NCBI RefSeq assembly: GCF_963855985.1
Contig: NC_087109.1
Span: forward strand, 2,810,001-2,874,000
Origin: Ostrinia nubilalis
Lineage: Eukaryota; Arthropoda; Insecta; Lepidoptera; Crambidae
Length of the DNA: 64,000 bases
Direction: 5' to 3'
The notes under the pieces: generated by a model
What the model saw: the letters and a program-made list of their open reading frames with translations, nothing else
Databases searched by the model: none
Told to the model about the DNA's origin: nothing
Made by a program: the position numbers and the translations under genes
Shown: piece by piece, positions 1 through 12,091 of the stretch
Numbering within the stretch: the first letter of the stretch is position 1
Layout: the number at the start of each line of letters is the position of its first letter

Positions 1-840
1 ATTGTGATCATAACACTGATATAGACAATGACAACAATATGGGATCGTCTTTAATATATCTGTTACAGTTTCAAAATTCGATGAAAAATCCAATGCCGCT
101 TAAAGTGAGAGAAATGTCTAAAGTTCTAATAGAATTGAAAGTTTTATTCGCTCAAAATGCTTATAACAATAATTGGTAATACATTTCAAATATTAAGTAC
201 CTTTATAATGTATCGATAGAACCAAAATGATATCCTCTCAGCTTGGAAAGGGAAAACCCAGGATTGGGGGAGCGCTCCAGGCAATTTTTAGAACATTTCA
301 ATTTCAAATCATTTCATATTTATTTTATTATTAAAATTTAATATTTTGATATTGATAAAATTGAATATATCTTTCGATTCAAATAACGAATATTTTTCAA
401 TCGATAATAATTATCGAGAATTGTTAATAATATTCAATTAAAAGTTGTTCAATCCCTAGTCATGCATAGACTAAGACGGTAACCATGGAGATAGTTAGTT
501 TGGTAAGTCACGTGTTAAATGTCAAGAGTGGAAAGTAAACATAGGATTCATGTTATTTATTTACGTGCAAAATGTAAGTAAGTAAATCATAAAAGTGGAA
601 CGCCGAGCTATTTCCAAAACCCGTCCAATATTATAATACAATTTGGCTGCGACAACTACAATACAGAACATCTCCCAAATCGATGTGCATAAAATAATAT
701 AATACAATACTAGTAAGTAAGAGGTTATGATAACAATATTGCTATCAATAAGTTTATAGAATTGGTCCGCCAGGAATAATTGTTCTTACATAAAGATTTG
801 TGTCATTTAGAACCTAGAAAGTATTATTTCGGCACTGTTG
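1..840. other. AT-rich intergenic sequence, nothing recognised
   Basis: No gene or repeat family used elsewhere in this annotation was recognised here. The sequence is AT-rich and borders the 3' side of the LINE copy that follows, so part of 800-890 may be that element's 3' UTR. No element end could be defined. Confidence 0.4.
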
Positions 841-889
841 ATCTAACGGCGAACAATGTATGGAGAACGAACATTGTCCTTTAAGTACA

Positions 890-2371
890 TCAAATATGTG
901 CAGACTGAACTGACCACGCATCCTTGTCATCAATATAGTCTCGAACCTTGTAGTACCCTTTGGACATAAGGGTATTTTTTATATGTATCTTAAATTTGTC
1001 TATTGGCAATTCAACAAGGTTGTGTGGTATTTTGTTAAATATGGTAATACATTTCCCCAAGAATGAATTACCTATCTTATGCAACCTAAATGATGGAACA
1101 GCAAGTTTATTTTTATGTCTCGTGTTAAATGAGTGGACGTCACTTTTCTTAGTAAATAAATGTATATGTTTACGGACATACATAATGTTATCAAATATGT
1201 ATTGCGAAGCCACAGTCAATATATTGATTTCTTTAAAAACTTCTCTAAGCGAGTCACGTGGTTTAAGACCGTATATTGCCCGGACAGCTCTTTTCTGTAA
1301 AATGAAAATTGATTCTATGTCTGCTGCTGAGCCCCACAGTAAAAGACCATAAGACATAATACTATGAAAATAACTAAAATATACAAGCCTTGCTGTTTCA
1401 ACATCAGTCAAGTTTCTGATCTTTCTCACCGCAAAGGCAGCTGAACTAAGTCTTCCCGCCAAGGCAGCAATATGGGGGCCCCATTGTAATTTACAGTCTA
1501 GGGTAATACCTAGAAAAACAGTAGAGTTTATCAGTTCAATGCGTTCATTATTTACTGTAATATTAGTATTAACTTGTTTGACATTAGGCATAGTGAATTT
1601 TAAACATTTAGTTTTTTTTGCGTTTAATAGCAAATTATTAGTTGTAAACCAGTCTAATACTTTGGAAAGAGCATTATTCACGTCGTCAAATATTTCCAGA
1701 CGCCTGTCAGTTTTAAAAATTAAAGAAGTGTCATCAGCAAATAATACTATCTCACAAAGGTCCTTTGAATAAAAAGGTAGATCATTTATATAAATCAGAA
1801 AGAGCAATGGTCCCAGTATTGAGCCTTGGGACACTCCCATTTTTAGGGGGGCGCCCGAAGAGTTAGTTCCGTGAATATTTACTTTTTGTAATCTGTCTGA
1901 GAGGTAAGAGTGTAATAGGCTTAAGGCCTTGCCTGATACGCCATAATGTTCTAGCTTAAATAACAGAGTTTGATGATCAACACAGTCAAACGCCTTCGAT
2001 AAGTCACAAAATACACCAATAGCATCTTTTTTCTCCTGCCAAGCATCGAAAATGTGTTTGATAAGAGCAACCCCTGCATCGGTCGTACTTTTCCCTTTTG
2101 TGAACCCATATTGTTTTTCATGAAACAGTTTATTTAAGTTAAAATGAGACAGTAGTTGATTGAAAATAATTTTTTCAAATATTTTACTGAGCGCAGGTAG
2201 TATCGATATAGGTCTAAAGTTGGATGGGTCACTTTTGTCTCCTGCTTTAAATAATGGTATGATTTTACTATGTTTCATCAGGGTAGGGAACTGACCTTCG
2301 TTAATACATTCATTAAAGATATGAGCTAAATGGGGAGCTATAAGAGGAATGATGGGTTTTATCGTGAGCTT
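890..2371 (-). mobile_element. 5'-truncated non-LTR retrotransposon with reverse transcriptase (Jockey/CR1-like)
   Basis: The - strand carries a long open frame. From the first ATG (2278) it gives 462 residues, but homologous frame continues upstream to 2371, where an in-frame TGA marks the 5' truncation, so that ATG is probably internal. Reverse transcriptase motifs occur in order: FRPISILP near residue 21, motif A CDLSKAFD near 91 (catalytic D92), SQGSILGPLLF near 150, and FADD at 180-183, a variant of the YxDD active site. The C-terminal half has no RNase H motif I can recognise and ends in a KGYYKV/DYIDD stretch typical of LINE ORF2 tails. The endonuclease domain and ORF1 are missing, so this copy cannot be autonomous. 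No frameshift or stop interrupts the remaining 480 or so codons, which suggests a fairly young insertion. Assignment to Jockey rather than CR1 is uncertain. Confidence 0.9.
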
Positions 2372-4019
2372 TCATTCATGAGCTATACTTTACTTAGCTA
2401 TTTTTAAGGGTTGGTACTTCCAGCAGGTATCATCACTCGGAAGTCGTTTACTTCACCCTTCGTCAGTTCTACAGTTATGAACTTTTGCATTTTATATTTT
2501 TGAACCATAATATTCTTGATAATTATTATCTTATGTGGGCTAAATTGCTGATGACTTTACACCTAAAAGTCGTTTCCTAAATTAAAATTTAACATAATTA
2601 TAGCACAACCACCAAACCTTGATAACATAAAACAATATTGAATTGATTTCATGTTGAGTACGCGATATTCAATAAAGTGCCTACTAAGCGCACATTCGGG
2701 CAATTTTCAGAATGCTGGAGGCGTTTCTACAGGTGGTTACAGTGAAAATTCAGCGGTTACTTGATTTTGCTTCGTCATGTAATAGAAATGGACAAAGTAG
2801 GTTTTCTTTTGGGCAGTAATAAGACTTGAAAAGCTTATAATTCACAAACCCGTCTAGCCAGCGTGGAGCGAAGCGCTGGTAGGGTACAGAGACATGAGGC
2901 TCCTTAAGAGCAAAATATTTGACGATTTGTAAGTACTATTTAAAATAGTCTATACAAATAAAGTTTGGAGAGTTTATGTGAAATCCTCCATTCTCTCCGT
3001 TAGAGTCGTGCGTGCTCCTTCAGTGGGAACCAAATTACCTAAAGATGCTTGATGATGATGATGAAAAACCTAAAGGTACGTACATAGTTGTAAAAGGATA
3101 AATAATATGAAGTGAACACGAACCGGGCTTTCAGTGAGTTCAATATTAACTAGCCTGAATTTGTAAGGAGTATGAAAGCCATGTCATTGACAGGTTTAAA
3201 AGAGGAGGGAAAAAGATAGAGAGCCAATAAAATGAAATAATTTCAAGCCGAAAACCTTCTGGAAGGTATATCTTCACTGTATAAGTTAGAGGTGTCACGT
3301 GAAATGTAAGTAAGAGCAGTAAAAGCTCAAATTACATTCTAGGCAAGAAGGGGAAAGACAAGATGGGATAAGGCTAAAGGCACACGAGAATGCTTTCGGC
3401 TTGATTGAGGGTAATGTAATAAAGACTTCCACCCACCTGATGCTGTACAATATGACCTATGACCTTATGTGTTAACGGGGTTATTTATCAGACACTGCTA
3501 GCTATCTAATATTATAGGCGAATACTTTAATGTTATAAAGGTCTAGTGGATTTTACTGAAAGTGGGTGTGTAATTCCATGAAAAATAATGATATTTCGCT
3601 TAGGATTAGTTTGCTTTTTGGTTCGAAACGTCTACATAATAAGTAAAGATTTTTGTTAATTAGGGACCTACTATTAGATGTTTCAAATATAATTCATACA
3701 CTATTAGTATTCTTCAAACTAACTATGTAAAGTTTTCAGATTTTTTAAAAATAAATATTGAAAATGACCAATGGTCTGGTCAACCAGCTGACATTCACGA
3801 AATTGAATAAAATACCTATAACTTAGAGATATCAGTCGAAATACTTGTTTTATTCAATCATCTGTAAAAGCATTACTTAGAAACTTGTTACTTTTAACTA
3901 GCCACTAAAGTTGACTAATTTTGTTACTAATTATTCAAATTAAAATAAAACAACACATAAAAATCAAAACTTTACCCATGTGAAACCATACAAGATCCCA
4001 TCAAAAGTACAAAGCTTAC
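2372..4019. other. Intergenic, no gene recognised
   Basis: This stretch of about 1.6 kb has only short open frames and a short GATGAT microsatellite near 3050. I see no clear SINE, MITE or LINE fragment. Confidence 0.35.
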
Positions 4020-4214
4020 AGCTCTGAGTACCAGGGCAGCAAAGACAGCAGGGCAGTCGGATCTACCACAGCACAAGTGACACACCAGCCAGTCCAGGCT
4101 CTGCTTCTCCGCTAGAAGTACCAGGAGACCATCGGCGTTGTGAAGTACGTAGTCTTGGATGAACTTCCACACGTAGGTCAGGGAACATTCTAGGATGGCT
4201 ACTGTTGTGATTAC
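4020..4214 (-). CDS. Candidate internal coding exon of an unrecognised protein
   Basis: On the - strand a 195-nt block is bounded by a good acceptor (ending CCCCCAG, just above 4214) and a consensus donor (GTAAGC, 4019-4014). It is open in phase 0 at both ends and encodes 65 residues. The peptide starts VITTVAILECSLTYVWKF and ends VFAALVLRA. It looks globular, with alternating hydrophobic and polar residues and a Cys cluster (HLCCGRSDC) at about residues 46-54. Codon use is balanced and richer in GC than the flanks. I do not recognise the family. No partner exon was found within several kilobases on the same strand, so it could be a relic exon, an exon of a gene with long introns, or chance. 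The symmetric phase and paired splice sites are the main support. Confidence 0.45.
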
Positions 4215-4418
4215 CTGGGGGAATTATGGGTAAATAATGCCAGGGTGTGGTCATGAGATAGATTCAGAAGAACTGGTAAAAATACTTGGAGATTTTGTAT
4301 AAATAGTTATTGCCTCATTTTGTTAGCAAGTCGGGCGCCATATAAATGGACCCTGTTTTCTGGATGATGGATGATATTATAATTTATTTAGGAAAGAACC
4401 GATATAAGTTGCGCTTAG

Positions 4419-4592
4419 TCATCATCATCATTTCAGCCATAGGACGTCCACTGCTGAACGTAGGCCTCCCCCAATGCTTTCCATGTTGCCCGGTTGGTAG
4501 CGACCTGCGTCCAGCGCCTTCCTGCTACCTTTATGAGAGCGTCGGTCTACGTGGGTGGACGTCCCACGCAGCGTTTTTCGGCACATTGCGCC
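4419..4592 (-). mobile_element. RTE-1 LINE 3' end
   Basis: Read on the - strand this matches the RTE-1 C-terminus (tryptophan-rich, ending VQQWTS-like) followed by its ATG/TGA microsatellite tail, seen on the + strand as CATCATCATCA at the left edge. It is a strongly 5'-truncated copy of a family that recurs at 9581, 16812, 21099, 22228 and 58690. Confidence 0.8.
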
Positions 4593-6078
4593 TAGTGTCA
4601 GTTAGTTATTACAGTTATTTTAGGACCAGATGGCACAGTGTAATATCAGTTCAAATTTTACACCCAGATTTAAAAAATCCTTTTCAAGAAAATGGATGTT
4701 TTACTTACTTCCAATAAAAAGCAAATCGGCGAATATTTCCTCCAGAAAACTCTCGGGAAAATGTTCACTTTTCTTAGCAGCAAGCAGACACTTAGAAGGT
4801 AAACCAAGTTTGATGCCAAATACTTGTCTTTTAGGATTTGAACTGTAATAAAAATCTTACTTAAAAAGCAATACAAAGAGGAATATTGTCTATTTGGTTC
4901 ATACCGAGTAGATAAGTTTATATTAGTACATTAAATTTAAAGCAAAAACATGAATGTTTAATATCCATAACTTGACTAATGACAGGTTTCCTTTCATACA
5001 ATACTTTTACTACTATACAAGCGATAACACATCATACTATAAAATTATTATTTTTTTTTATCCACAACGAGGAAGCTCTTAAAATGCCGTTATATTGCAT
5101 TATTACAAAAAATACACCCTGTGCCATGATAAGGTGACTGGACGAGGTCTGATATGAGTCGAGGAATGCGCCTGGATGCGAGCAGTACCTACGGTAGCAG
5201 TCGTTTTGAAATTTTTAATGAAAGCCTTCGCCTTTGTCCAGCAGTGGACTGCATTTGGTTGAGGAGACGACAAGATGCCACAGTGTTTATCCTAATATAG
5301 GTACCTACGCTACCATCTACCATCGCCTTATAAATTGTCACACTTACCATTGTACAATAACGTGAACTCATTTACTATCAATGATAGAGCTAAAACTAGA
5401 GAAGCTATTTTTGTCATCTCATTTTGTTTCCGTAATTGATGTGTTTCAATATGCTGCACAAAATAAACGTTTTCGACACTGTTTGTTTATAAAAATTTGA
5501 CAAAACCAATATTATAAGTCCACATTTCTGTGACAGTTGTAAGTTGTTCTAAGAAAAGACTAAAAAGTTTTTAATAATTCTTTATTACCTTTGTCAACAT
5601 CGGTATAATAGTCCACATTAAAATTCCTATTGATCGAGTTACCTAATGTTTAAGTTTGATATTGCAACGAATTAATTATTAGGTGATTTAGTATCCACTG
5701 CAGAAGCATGGCCACTTCTTACCAAAGCCAAAATGCAGCTCAGAAATAACGTGCTAAGTTTCCGTTCTTCAAAATTTGGGTCAGATTATCCTGTAACAAA
5801 AGTTTGCTTCATCGTAAAAACAACGCATAAAATATTTTCTAATACCAACTGAATAGCTTTGAATGTGTTCATTCCAACTCCGAACAAACAAAACTACAGA
5901 TAAGAACACAATACAACCAAGAAACCGTTAGAATGAAGCCGATCAGGTTTACGACGAAATCGTCCATAAAAATGCAATAAAAATTCTTTATCGGAAAGTT
6001 CCAACATTGGAATAATAGGAACTCGCGTGTACAGTAGATACGATACAATGAACGTATTAATACTAAGATGAACCCAAA
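4593..6078. other. Intergenic with small repeat remnants
   Basis: Contains a short SINE-2 tip in reverse orientation at about 5047-5082 (poly-T then ATCCACAACGAGG) and an RTE-2 C-terminal remnant on the + strand at about 5222-5262 (AFVQQWTAFG then stop). The last 100 bases include two ATGs upstream of the protease start. No other gene was seen. Confidence 0.5.
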
Positions 6079-9000
6079 ATGTTTACAAGAAAACTACACA
6101 TGTACCAGATAGTTATTATAGTGATAGTAAATATTGTGATAGTAAATGATGTTTTGTGTATCGAATTTATACAGCTTAGAGACTCAGGGGGATTTGAAGA
6201 AAGCCCTGTAGGGAAGCAGTACGAATCAATTTATCAGAAAGATGAACCTGAATTTCTGATTGAAGATAAAGTGCCTATTATAAGAGAAGGATTTAATTAT
6301 GATAGCAAAGAGGATGACGATATAAAAACTTTGCTAGAAGAGAAGTATAAGTTCAAGAATGATGAGATGTCGACGAGGTATAGGATATCGAATGATGTAG
6401 GGGGGTATCCAGGTTTGTGACGATAATTTTCAAACTAATTTCATTATTATAAGGAAAACTTGCTGTGCCCGCGACTTCGTACGCGTGAAAACCCGTTTTC
6501 GCAACATTTTTCATTGTTGCTCTGCTCCTATTGATCGTAGCGTGATGTTGTATAGCCTATAGCCTTCCTCGATAAATGAGCTATCTAACAATGAAAGAAT
6601 TTTTCAAATCGGACCAATAGTTCCGGAGATTAGCGCGTCAAGTAAACAAACAAACAAACAAACAAACTCTTCAGCTTTATACGAGTAATATTAGTATACA
6701 TTATCATTAAGATAAGGCCTTACTAATTTTAATGGATTGTGTAAATTGATTATAACTGGTAGAATCTAAGCACTATAATATAAGCTGTCTTTTTCAAGTC
6801 TAGATAAATAGAGAGTAAGAGTAAAAATCAAGCTTCTTTACATCTTAATCCTAATTGTTATTTTCTTCAAAGCTCAAAATAACAATATTTTCTCAGAATC
6901 CTAAATTCTAATATTCTTACACTCCAGACGATCGGAACATCGCGTGGGCGTTCCGCTCTTACGCCGTCCGTCGAATCGTTGGTGGCATGGAGACAAGCAT
7001 CAGCATGTATCCCTACAACGTAGCTATCTCCAGGAATGGAAAACATTGGTGTGGGGGCTCCATCATCGATGAGCAGTGGGTGCTGACGGCGGGACATTGT
7101 CTAGAGTCGTACGTCCATTCGTAACTTTTGAGTTCAGAAGTATTTATATGCTTAGTATAATCTCCTACGGTTATGTTATCTTTGATCCCTCAACACACAC
7201 ACACACACAGTGATCAACTAGTGGTGTAAAGAAATAAATAGGGATACTACAAATAAGTAAAAATCTCTCTATTATTATTATTAGATCTGTATTTCTAAAT
7301 CAGGGTGCGGAGGCCGGTCGTTTTGGAAGACGTTCGTGGAAATACAGATTCAACACTAAAAGGCCCCTTCAAGATACATATTGATTAGATTATTACTATG
7401 AATACAATCTTAATACGAGTATTACTGGTTCTTCTTTAACAAATAATTCTCTCTTGCAGGGCCTACGATGGAGACAAGAAGAAACTCCAGCCCTTCATAG
7501 TAAGAGCTGGAAGCTCCTTTCACAATAGAGGTGGATACCAAGCTAGAGTAAATAAGGTAAAATATCAAACAAAGACCAAATTATTGCTAAAAATATCGTA
7601 TAGGTCTTTTAATACAAGAGTTACTAACACCTGTATCCACAAACATTACTATGAGGTCTCACAGTGCGCATGGACGTACAGGGTGACACACGAACCAATC
7701 ACCGAGCTCTACTCAACGCTGTGCGTTCGATTTGCAAGCATCGTTTGTGAACACGGGCGTAGAGTTATTTGCAACTATTTAACTAACTATTTTTATTATT
7801 TACCAGGTCTTCTTCCCAAAACACTACTCGCCAGGCAGCGCCGACTTCGACTACTCGTTGTTGCGACTCGATAGACCGATGCCTATAGGTCGTAACATCG
7901 CTGTGCTGAATCTGCCTTCGAAGGACTACGTGGTGAAGGAGGAGGACATCCTGATCGTGACTGGATGGGGGAGCACCGATGTAAATAACAGTATTCGTAT
8001 TATTTCTATACAGCATTTAATAGTGATCATAGAATGAAAATCGAGTATTGTAGTAAATAATAACAGGCCACAATTTAGGATTTAGGGTATTAAAAAACAC
8101 TGTCAGTAAGTCCTAATAGGAACCTATTAAGCAATTAAGTAAAACAGTGATAAGCTTTTATTACGAGTGTAAATAATAAGTTTTTATCATAAATCCGACT
8201 TCTCTTTGAAAATAATATCTTTGAAGATAGGGTCAGGTTTCCGTGAACTTTAAAACCTTTAAAATCTTGTAAATGATAAACATTTTTTATGCTCACTCAA
8301 CTCAGCGAGTCCCAATTCATTTAATGGGACTAATCCTACCTCTCTTCCTCACCACTGCAACTCCTGTATAGGCAGGATTTACTTACAACTTTAAACTTTC
8401 ATTGTAATCCAACCAGTGAAAGTTGAGTAGTAGTAATCAAATCTAAAGTTATAGAAAATCTAATTTGATTCAACCCATATCATCATCATCACCAGGTCGT
8501 TTAGCCTCTACTGCAGGACGAGCCTCTATAATCTTACCAGAGGCAACATTGGGGACTCAGCCTACACTTTTCACGCTGCCCAAACGGGTTGGTTCGGACA
8601 AACTTGACCCATATTAAATTCTTGTCTTTTTTCCAGGAGTCTGGCTTCGGCCACATCCCGGACCGGCTCCGCTTCGTGCCGGTTCCGGTGATGGTGATCG
8701 ACGACTGCCAGAAGTCCTACCGATTCTACATCACGCCGCGGATGATGTGTGCCGGGTACGCGACGGGAGGGAAGGACGCTTGTAATGTGTGTACATGTGA
8801 ATTCATCATCATCATCGTTGTTTTTGTCATCTTCATTAATTTCATCATCATCAACAACAACAGAATAATCATTCAACTGTTGAACATTCACTGCTGAACT
8901 TACATGATAATGTTAGACCGTTCCTTTATGAGCAACCGAAGAGTTTTGCGGCCATACTTTTATGTAGGTACTTAATTTCAACCTTAGCATGAATTTCTCT

Positions 9001-11962
9001 CTCTCTTCTTAGTCGGGCACTCTTGTCAGAGTGGTCGTGGTTGCCCTGACGAGGTACATGGTGGGGTGATGTTCTCTCCGAGGGTAGCTCTCCTGGCGAT
9101 GTGCTTCCATTTCTGACGGTTAGAGGCGTCGCGAGTACACTGGACCATGGTGGACTCAGTGGCCTTCGTGATGGCGTCTATCCAGCGGGTTGGCGATCGA
9201 CCGCGTGCTCTCCTGCCTTCCACCTGGCCCTGAACTACCAGTCTCTCCATCGAGTTCTTATTTCTAGAGACGTGACCAAAGAACTTCAGTATTCGTAGTT
9301 GCACAGTTGACGATAGTCTGTCTTTAACACGAAGCTCTTTGAGGATGGATACATTGGAGAAAAAACTATAATTGACTAAATTATTTTCAATCGAAAGACG
9401 TACACTGATAGACAAAGGCATCATCCAAAGATTTTCATAGTTCATAGTTCTCTGGGACCAAGGTCTTCGGTCCTAGGAAAAGACCTGCCTACTACAATTA
9501 CGTTTCCTTAATCACCACTCGATGGTGCCTTTAATCGCCCAGCATAGCCCTTTGTGAAGAGAAGCCATTAGATCTACTTACATCATCATCATCATCATCA
9601 TTTCAGCCACAGGACGTCCACTGCTTAACATAGGCCCCCCCAATGACTTCCACATCGCACGGTTGGTAGCGGCCTGCATCCAGCGCCTTCCTGCTACCTT
9701 TATCAGGTCGTCGGTCCACCTTGTGGATGGCCTACTTTGTGCCTTCTACATCTACTCTACTTGCTTGTGCTTAACTAAAAAAAGGTTTTTCCAGCACGAC
9801 TCAGGAGGACCAGCGGTCCGCGACGGGGTCCTCTTGGGCATAGTCTCCTTCGGCGGCAAGCAGTGCGGAGACCCGCGGTCTCCTGGCGTGTACAGCCGGG
9901 TCTCTGAGGTCACGGACTGGGTGGAAGAGACCATAACCAAGAACGAGGCTCAGAACGTGCCTGAACTGCAGGCGAAGATAAAAAAAGCGAGGATGAGGGA
10001 GAGGGAACTGCAGAAGTGAGTTTTTTTATATTAATTAGGTAGGTAGTACCTACTATGGAAGCTTAGGAAACTTGGAATTTTTGTTGAAAGAACACAACCC
10101 CAGCTAATTGGTAAAAAACAAAAATATTATGTAAATGCTCCATCATTAAATTTTATTCGACATACTAGGTATTGATAGAATCTTCGACAATCTACGAGTA
10201 TCTAGTGTCTAGAAAGATTATTTTATGCCTAGGTAGAAAATGTAGGAATAGAATAGGTACTTAATTCGATTCTGAATGACCCCTAAAATACACGGTTAGT
10301 TTAAATTATAACTATCACCACAGCCATCACTCTGTATACGATTAAAGCTCTTTTTAGGGTACTAAATAGTAAAACTATTTATTAGTAGAGAAATGCACGT
10401 ACAGTAAAACAAAAGTTAGCACAACTTAAATTGGCATACACCGGACATGAGCTTAATAAACATTCGTTGTCACGCGCGCTTTTGAACCCGTATTATGAAG
10501 CGACAACAAGCATAAATCTACAATCATGAATAATAACCAAATTAGAAGAGTGTTGATCCAATTACGCTGGATCATTGCCATCATCATGGTCGTTTTATTA
10601 AAATCCTTAAATTAAGTAACAAAATAAATGTACGGACCACAGTTTAAATAACTTACATTAAGTAGGTAATAAAAGAATAATTTAAAACGATATTGGAAAG
10701 TATCTCAAAAGTATATTTTGGCAAAAAAAAATTAACCACAAACTTTCCGACCCCACTTCAAAAAAGGTTATTACCACAGTACTTTAGCTCATATATCTAC
10801 TGTGGTTATACATTAATTTCCAGTCACATCGTTATTACCAATTATCATAATTTATGTAGAATAATTAAAAATACTTTTTTTTAGATTCAAAGCCCGTGTA
10901 GAAGACAAGAAAAACAAAATCAAGAGCTGGCTCCGCGACACCCTCAAGTCGCCCACCTTCATCAAGCTGGCCAAGAAAAAGCTGAAGGAAGCCGGCTACC
11001 AGACCAGAAGGTTTCACGTGGTGGAGACCAACGCTAGTGCCCTGGATGACCAGGCCATGGATGAGATTAACCTGTCGAATTTGATACATGAAAGGATTAT
11101 TGAAGGTATTCAGTGTTTAGTTTTTCAGCCAGTGAAAACAAATTGTAACAAAACTCAAGTACCTACACCTAGTGTGATTAGGTACACAGACTAGAAAAAA
11201 AAAACAATCTGGGACTTGAGTATGTCCAATTTTCATAAGCATTTAATTTGGTCCGCCTTTTGTACTTACCTGATTATTTTATATTGTGCATTAAACATAA
11301 ACCATGTAGATGTAATAAATATTTATTGGTAAAGTCTTCTGTTATGAAAGGACCGATAAGAATTTTAATTACATAAAAGCTACTAGGTACATAATTTTGG
11401 TGTAAGTTTCGAAATAATAAACATGAGACCCATAAAAAGCCACAAGCTGATTTTATACAAATCAATCATAGGACAGTGGCGCCAACTAGTGAGCGCAATC
11501 CAGTAGCTTGTTTTGCATGCGTAAAAAGGTTTTAGAGTAGGCGCACACCGTTGATTTTTAGTTGGCCGATAGTTGTGCCCGATTTTAATTTGTATGAAGA
11601 ATCGGCCAAATCGAATCGGCGTAGTGTGCGCACTCCCATACATGCCCATACTGATCAACTGCCCGACTAAACTATCGGCCGACGAAAAATCAACGGTGTG
11701 CGCCTACTCTTAATTATTGGGTGAACTAAACAAAACCTCGTGATTAAAAAAAATATTTGTGAAAAAGGTTTTTTTTTCAACGTCTTTGTGTAAATATTTT
11801 TATTATTTCACAGGTGATGACGGCAACGAAGCAGAAAAGTTATTGCGCACACTAGCGCTCCAAGAGGTGATGTTGAACAACAACAGTGAGGAAATCTTCT
11901 ACAAAGACATGGAGAGCGAAAGCATGGAGACCTTCGTAACTTATATCGGCAGGACTGAATAG
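6079..11962 (+). CDS. Secreted trypsin-like serine protease (S1A), 8 exons, charged C-terminal extension
   Basis: The coding exons are 6079-6412, 6928-7108, 7460-7556, 7807-7980, 8637-8786, 9795-10015, 10885-11105 and 11814-11962 (stop TAG). All seven introns are GT-AG and the phases agree, giving 508 residues. Residues 1-27 are a signal peptide (hydrophobic 11-26, Cys27). Residues 28-127 form an acidic prodomain without cysteines, so it is not a CLIP domain. Activation is predicted after Arg127, before IVGG (128-131). The triad is His168 (LTAGHC), Asp219 (DFDYSLL) and Ser315 (HDSGGP). Asp309 lies six residues before Ser315, in the position that gives trypsin-type Lys/Arg specificity. Six cysteines fit the three usual disulfides. 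The protease domain ends near 362. The remaining 145 or so residues are first Lys/Arg-rich (about 366-430), then acidic, and match no domain I know. The physiological role (immunity, reproduction or digestion) cannot be decided from the sequence. Confidence 0.93.
6461..6698 (+). repeat. Rep-C interspersed repeat in protease intron 1
   Basis: Begins with the GCGACTTCGTACGCGTG core shared with 13654, 29750, 38571 and other copies, and ends with a CAAA-type short tandem tail (about 6640-6666) and an AATATTAGTATA terminus. It lies wholly within intron 1 (6413-6927). The element class is not resolved; a LINE 3' end is possible. Confidence 0.6.
7192..7209. repeat. (AC)n microsatellite in intron 2
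   Basis: About eight AC units in protease intron 2 (7109-7459). Confidence 0.9.
7627..7760. mobile_element. MITE with CGCCCGT-type terminal inverted repeats, in protease intron 3
   Basis: This is a close relative of the copy at 51035-51181. Both carry the internal block ACTATGAGGTCTCACAGTGC and inverted ends of the type ACGCCCGTATTCACAAAC. The left end here is degraded (ACACCTGTATCCACAAAC). It is non-coding, and no clear target-site duplication was found. Confidence 0.75.
8321..8428 (+). repeat. Degenerate Rep-A fragment in protease intron 4
   Basis: Matches the Rep-A 5' half (CACCACTGCAACTCCTGT, then a diverged ATCCAACCAGTGAAAG). It is strongly diverged from the copies at 18888 and 30510. 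Confidence 0.55.
8476..8600 (-). mobile_element. Degenerate LINE (RTE-like) 3' end in protease intron 4
   Basis: A CATCATCATCA tail is followed by a diverged reverse complement of a LINE C-terminus (CTACTGCAGGACGAGCCTC, then CACGCTGCCCAAACGGG). The next protease exon begins only 37 bases downstream. Confidence 0.5.
9026..9445 (-). mobile_element. LINE reverse-transcriptase C-terminal remnant in protease intron 5
   Basis: The - strand frame encodes a LINE C-terminal signature: [11 protein letters not shown], then a Gly/Arg-rich [11 protein letters not shown], then KWKHIARRA. It is typical of the region after the polymerase domain in RTE- or CR1-type ORF2. Only this terminal part remains, inside the intron between protease exons 5 and 6. 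It belongs to a family different from RTE-1. Confidence 0.75.
9581..9733 (-). mobile_element. RTE-1 LINE 3' end in protease intron 5
   Basis: A (CAT)n tail is followed by the reverse complement of the RTE-1 C-terminal codons, ending in the GGTCCACCTTGTGG block. It lies 61 bases upstream of the exon that carries the catalytic serine. Confidence 0.8.
11535..11709. mobile_element. MITE, PIF/Harbinger-like, in protease intron 7
   Basis: The inverted ends GAGTAGGCGCACACCGTTGA are perfect and are flanked on both sides by TTA (11532-11534 and 11710-11712), a 3-bp duplication characteristic of PIF/Harbinger. The 175-bp element is non-coding. A second copy, cut by the window edge, starts at 63889. 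Confidence 0.85.
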
Positions 11963-12091
11963 TAAAATTATTATATTAAATATAGAAAAAAAGATTGATA
12001 AATATTTTAGTTCCCAAAAAAAAATATTATTCATTTTATTTTCAAAGCGCTAAACAGCGCTATCTGTTATAAAATAAGAGAACTACGTCAT

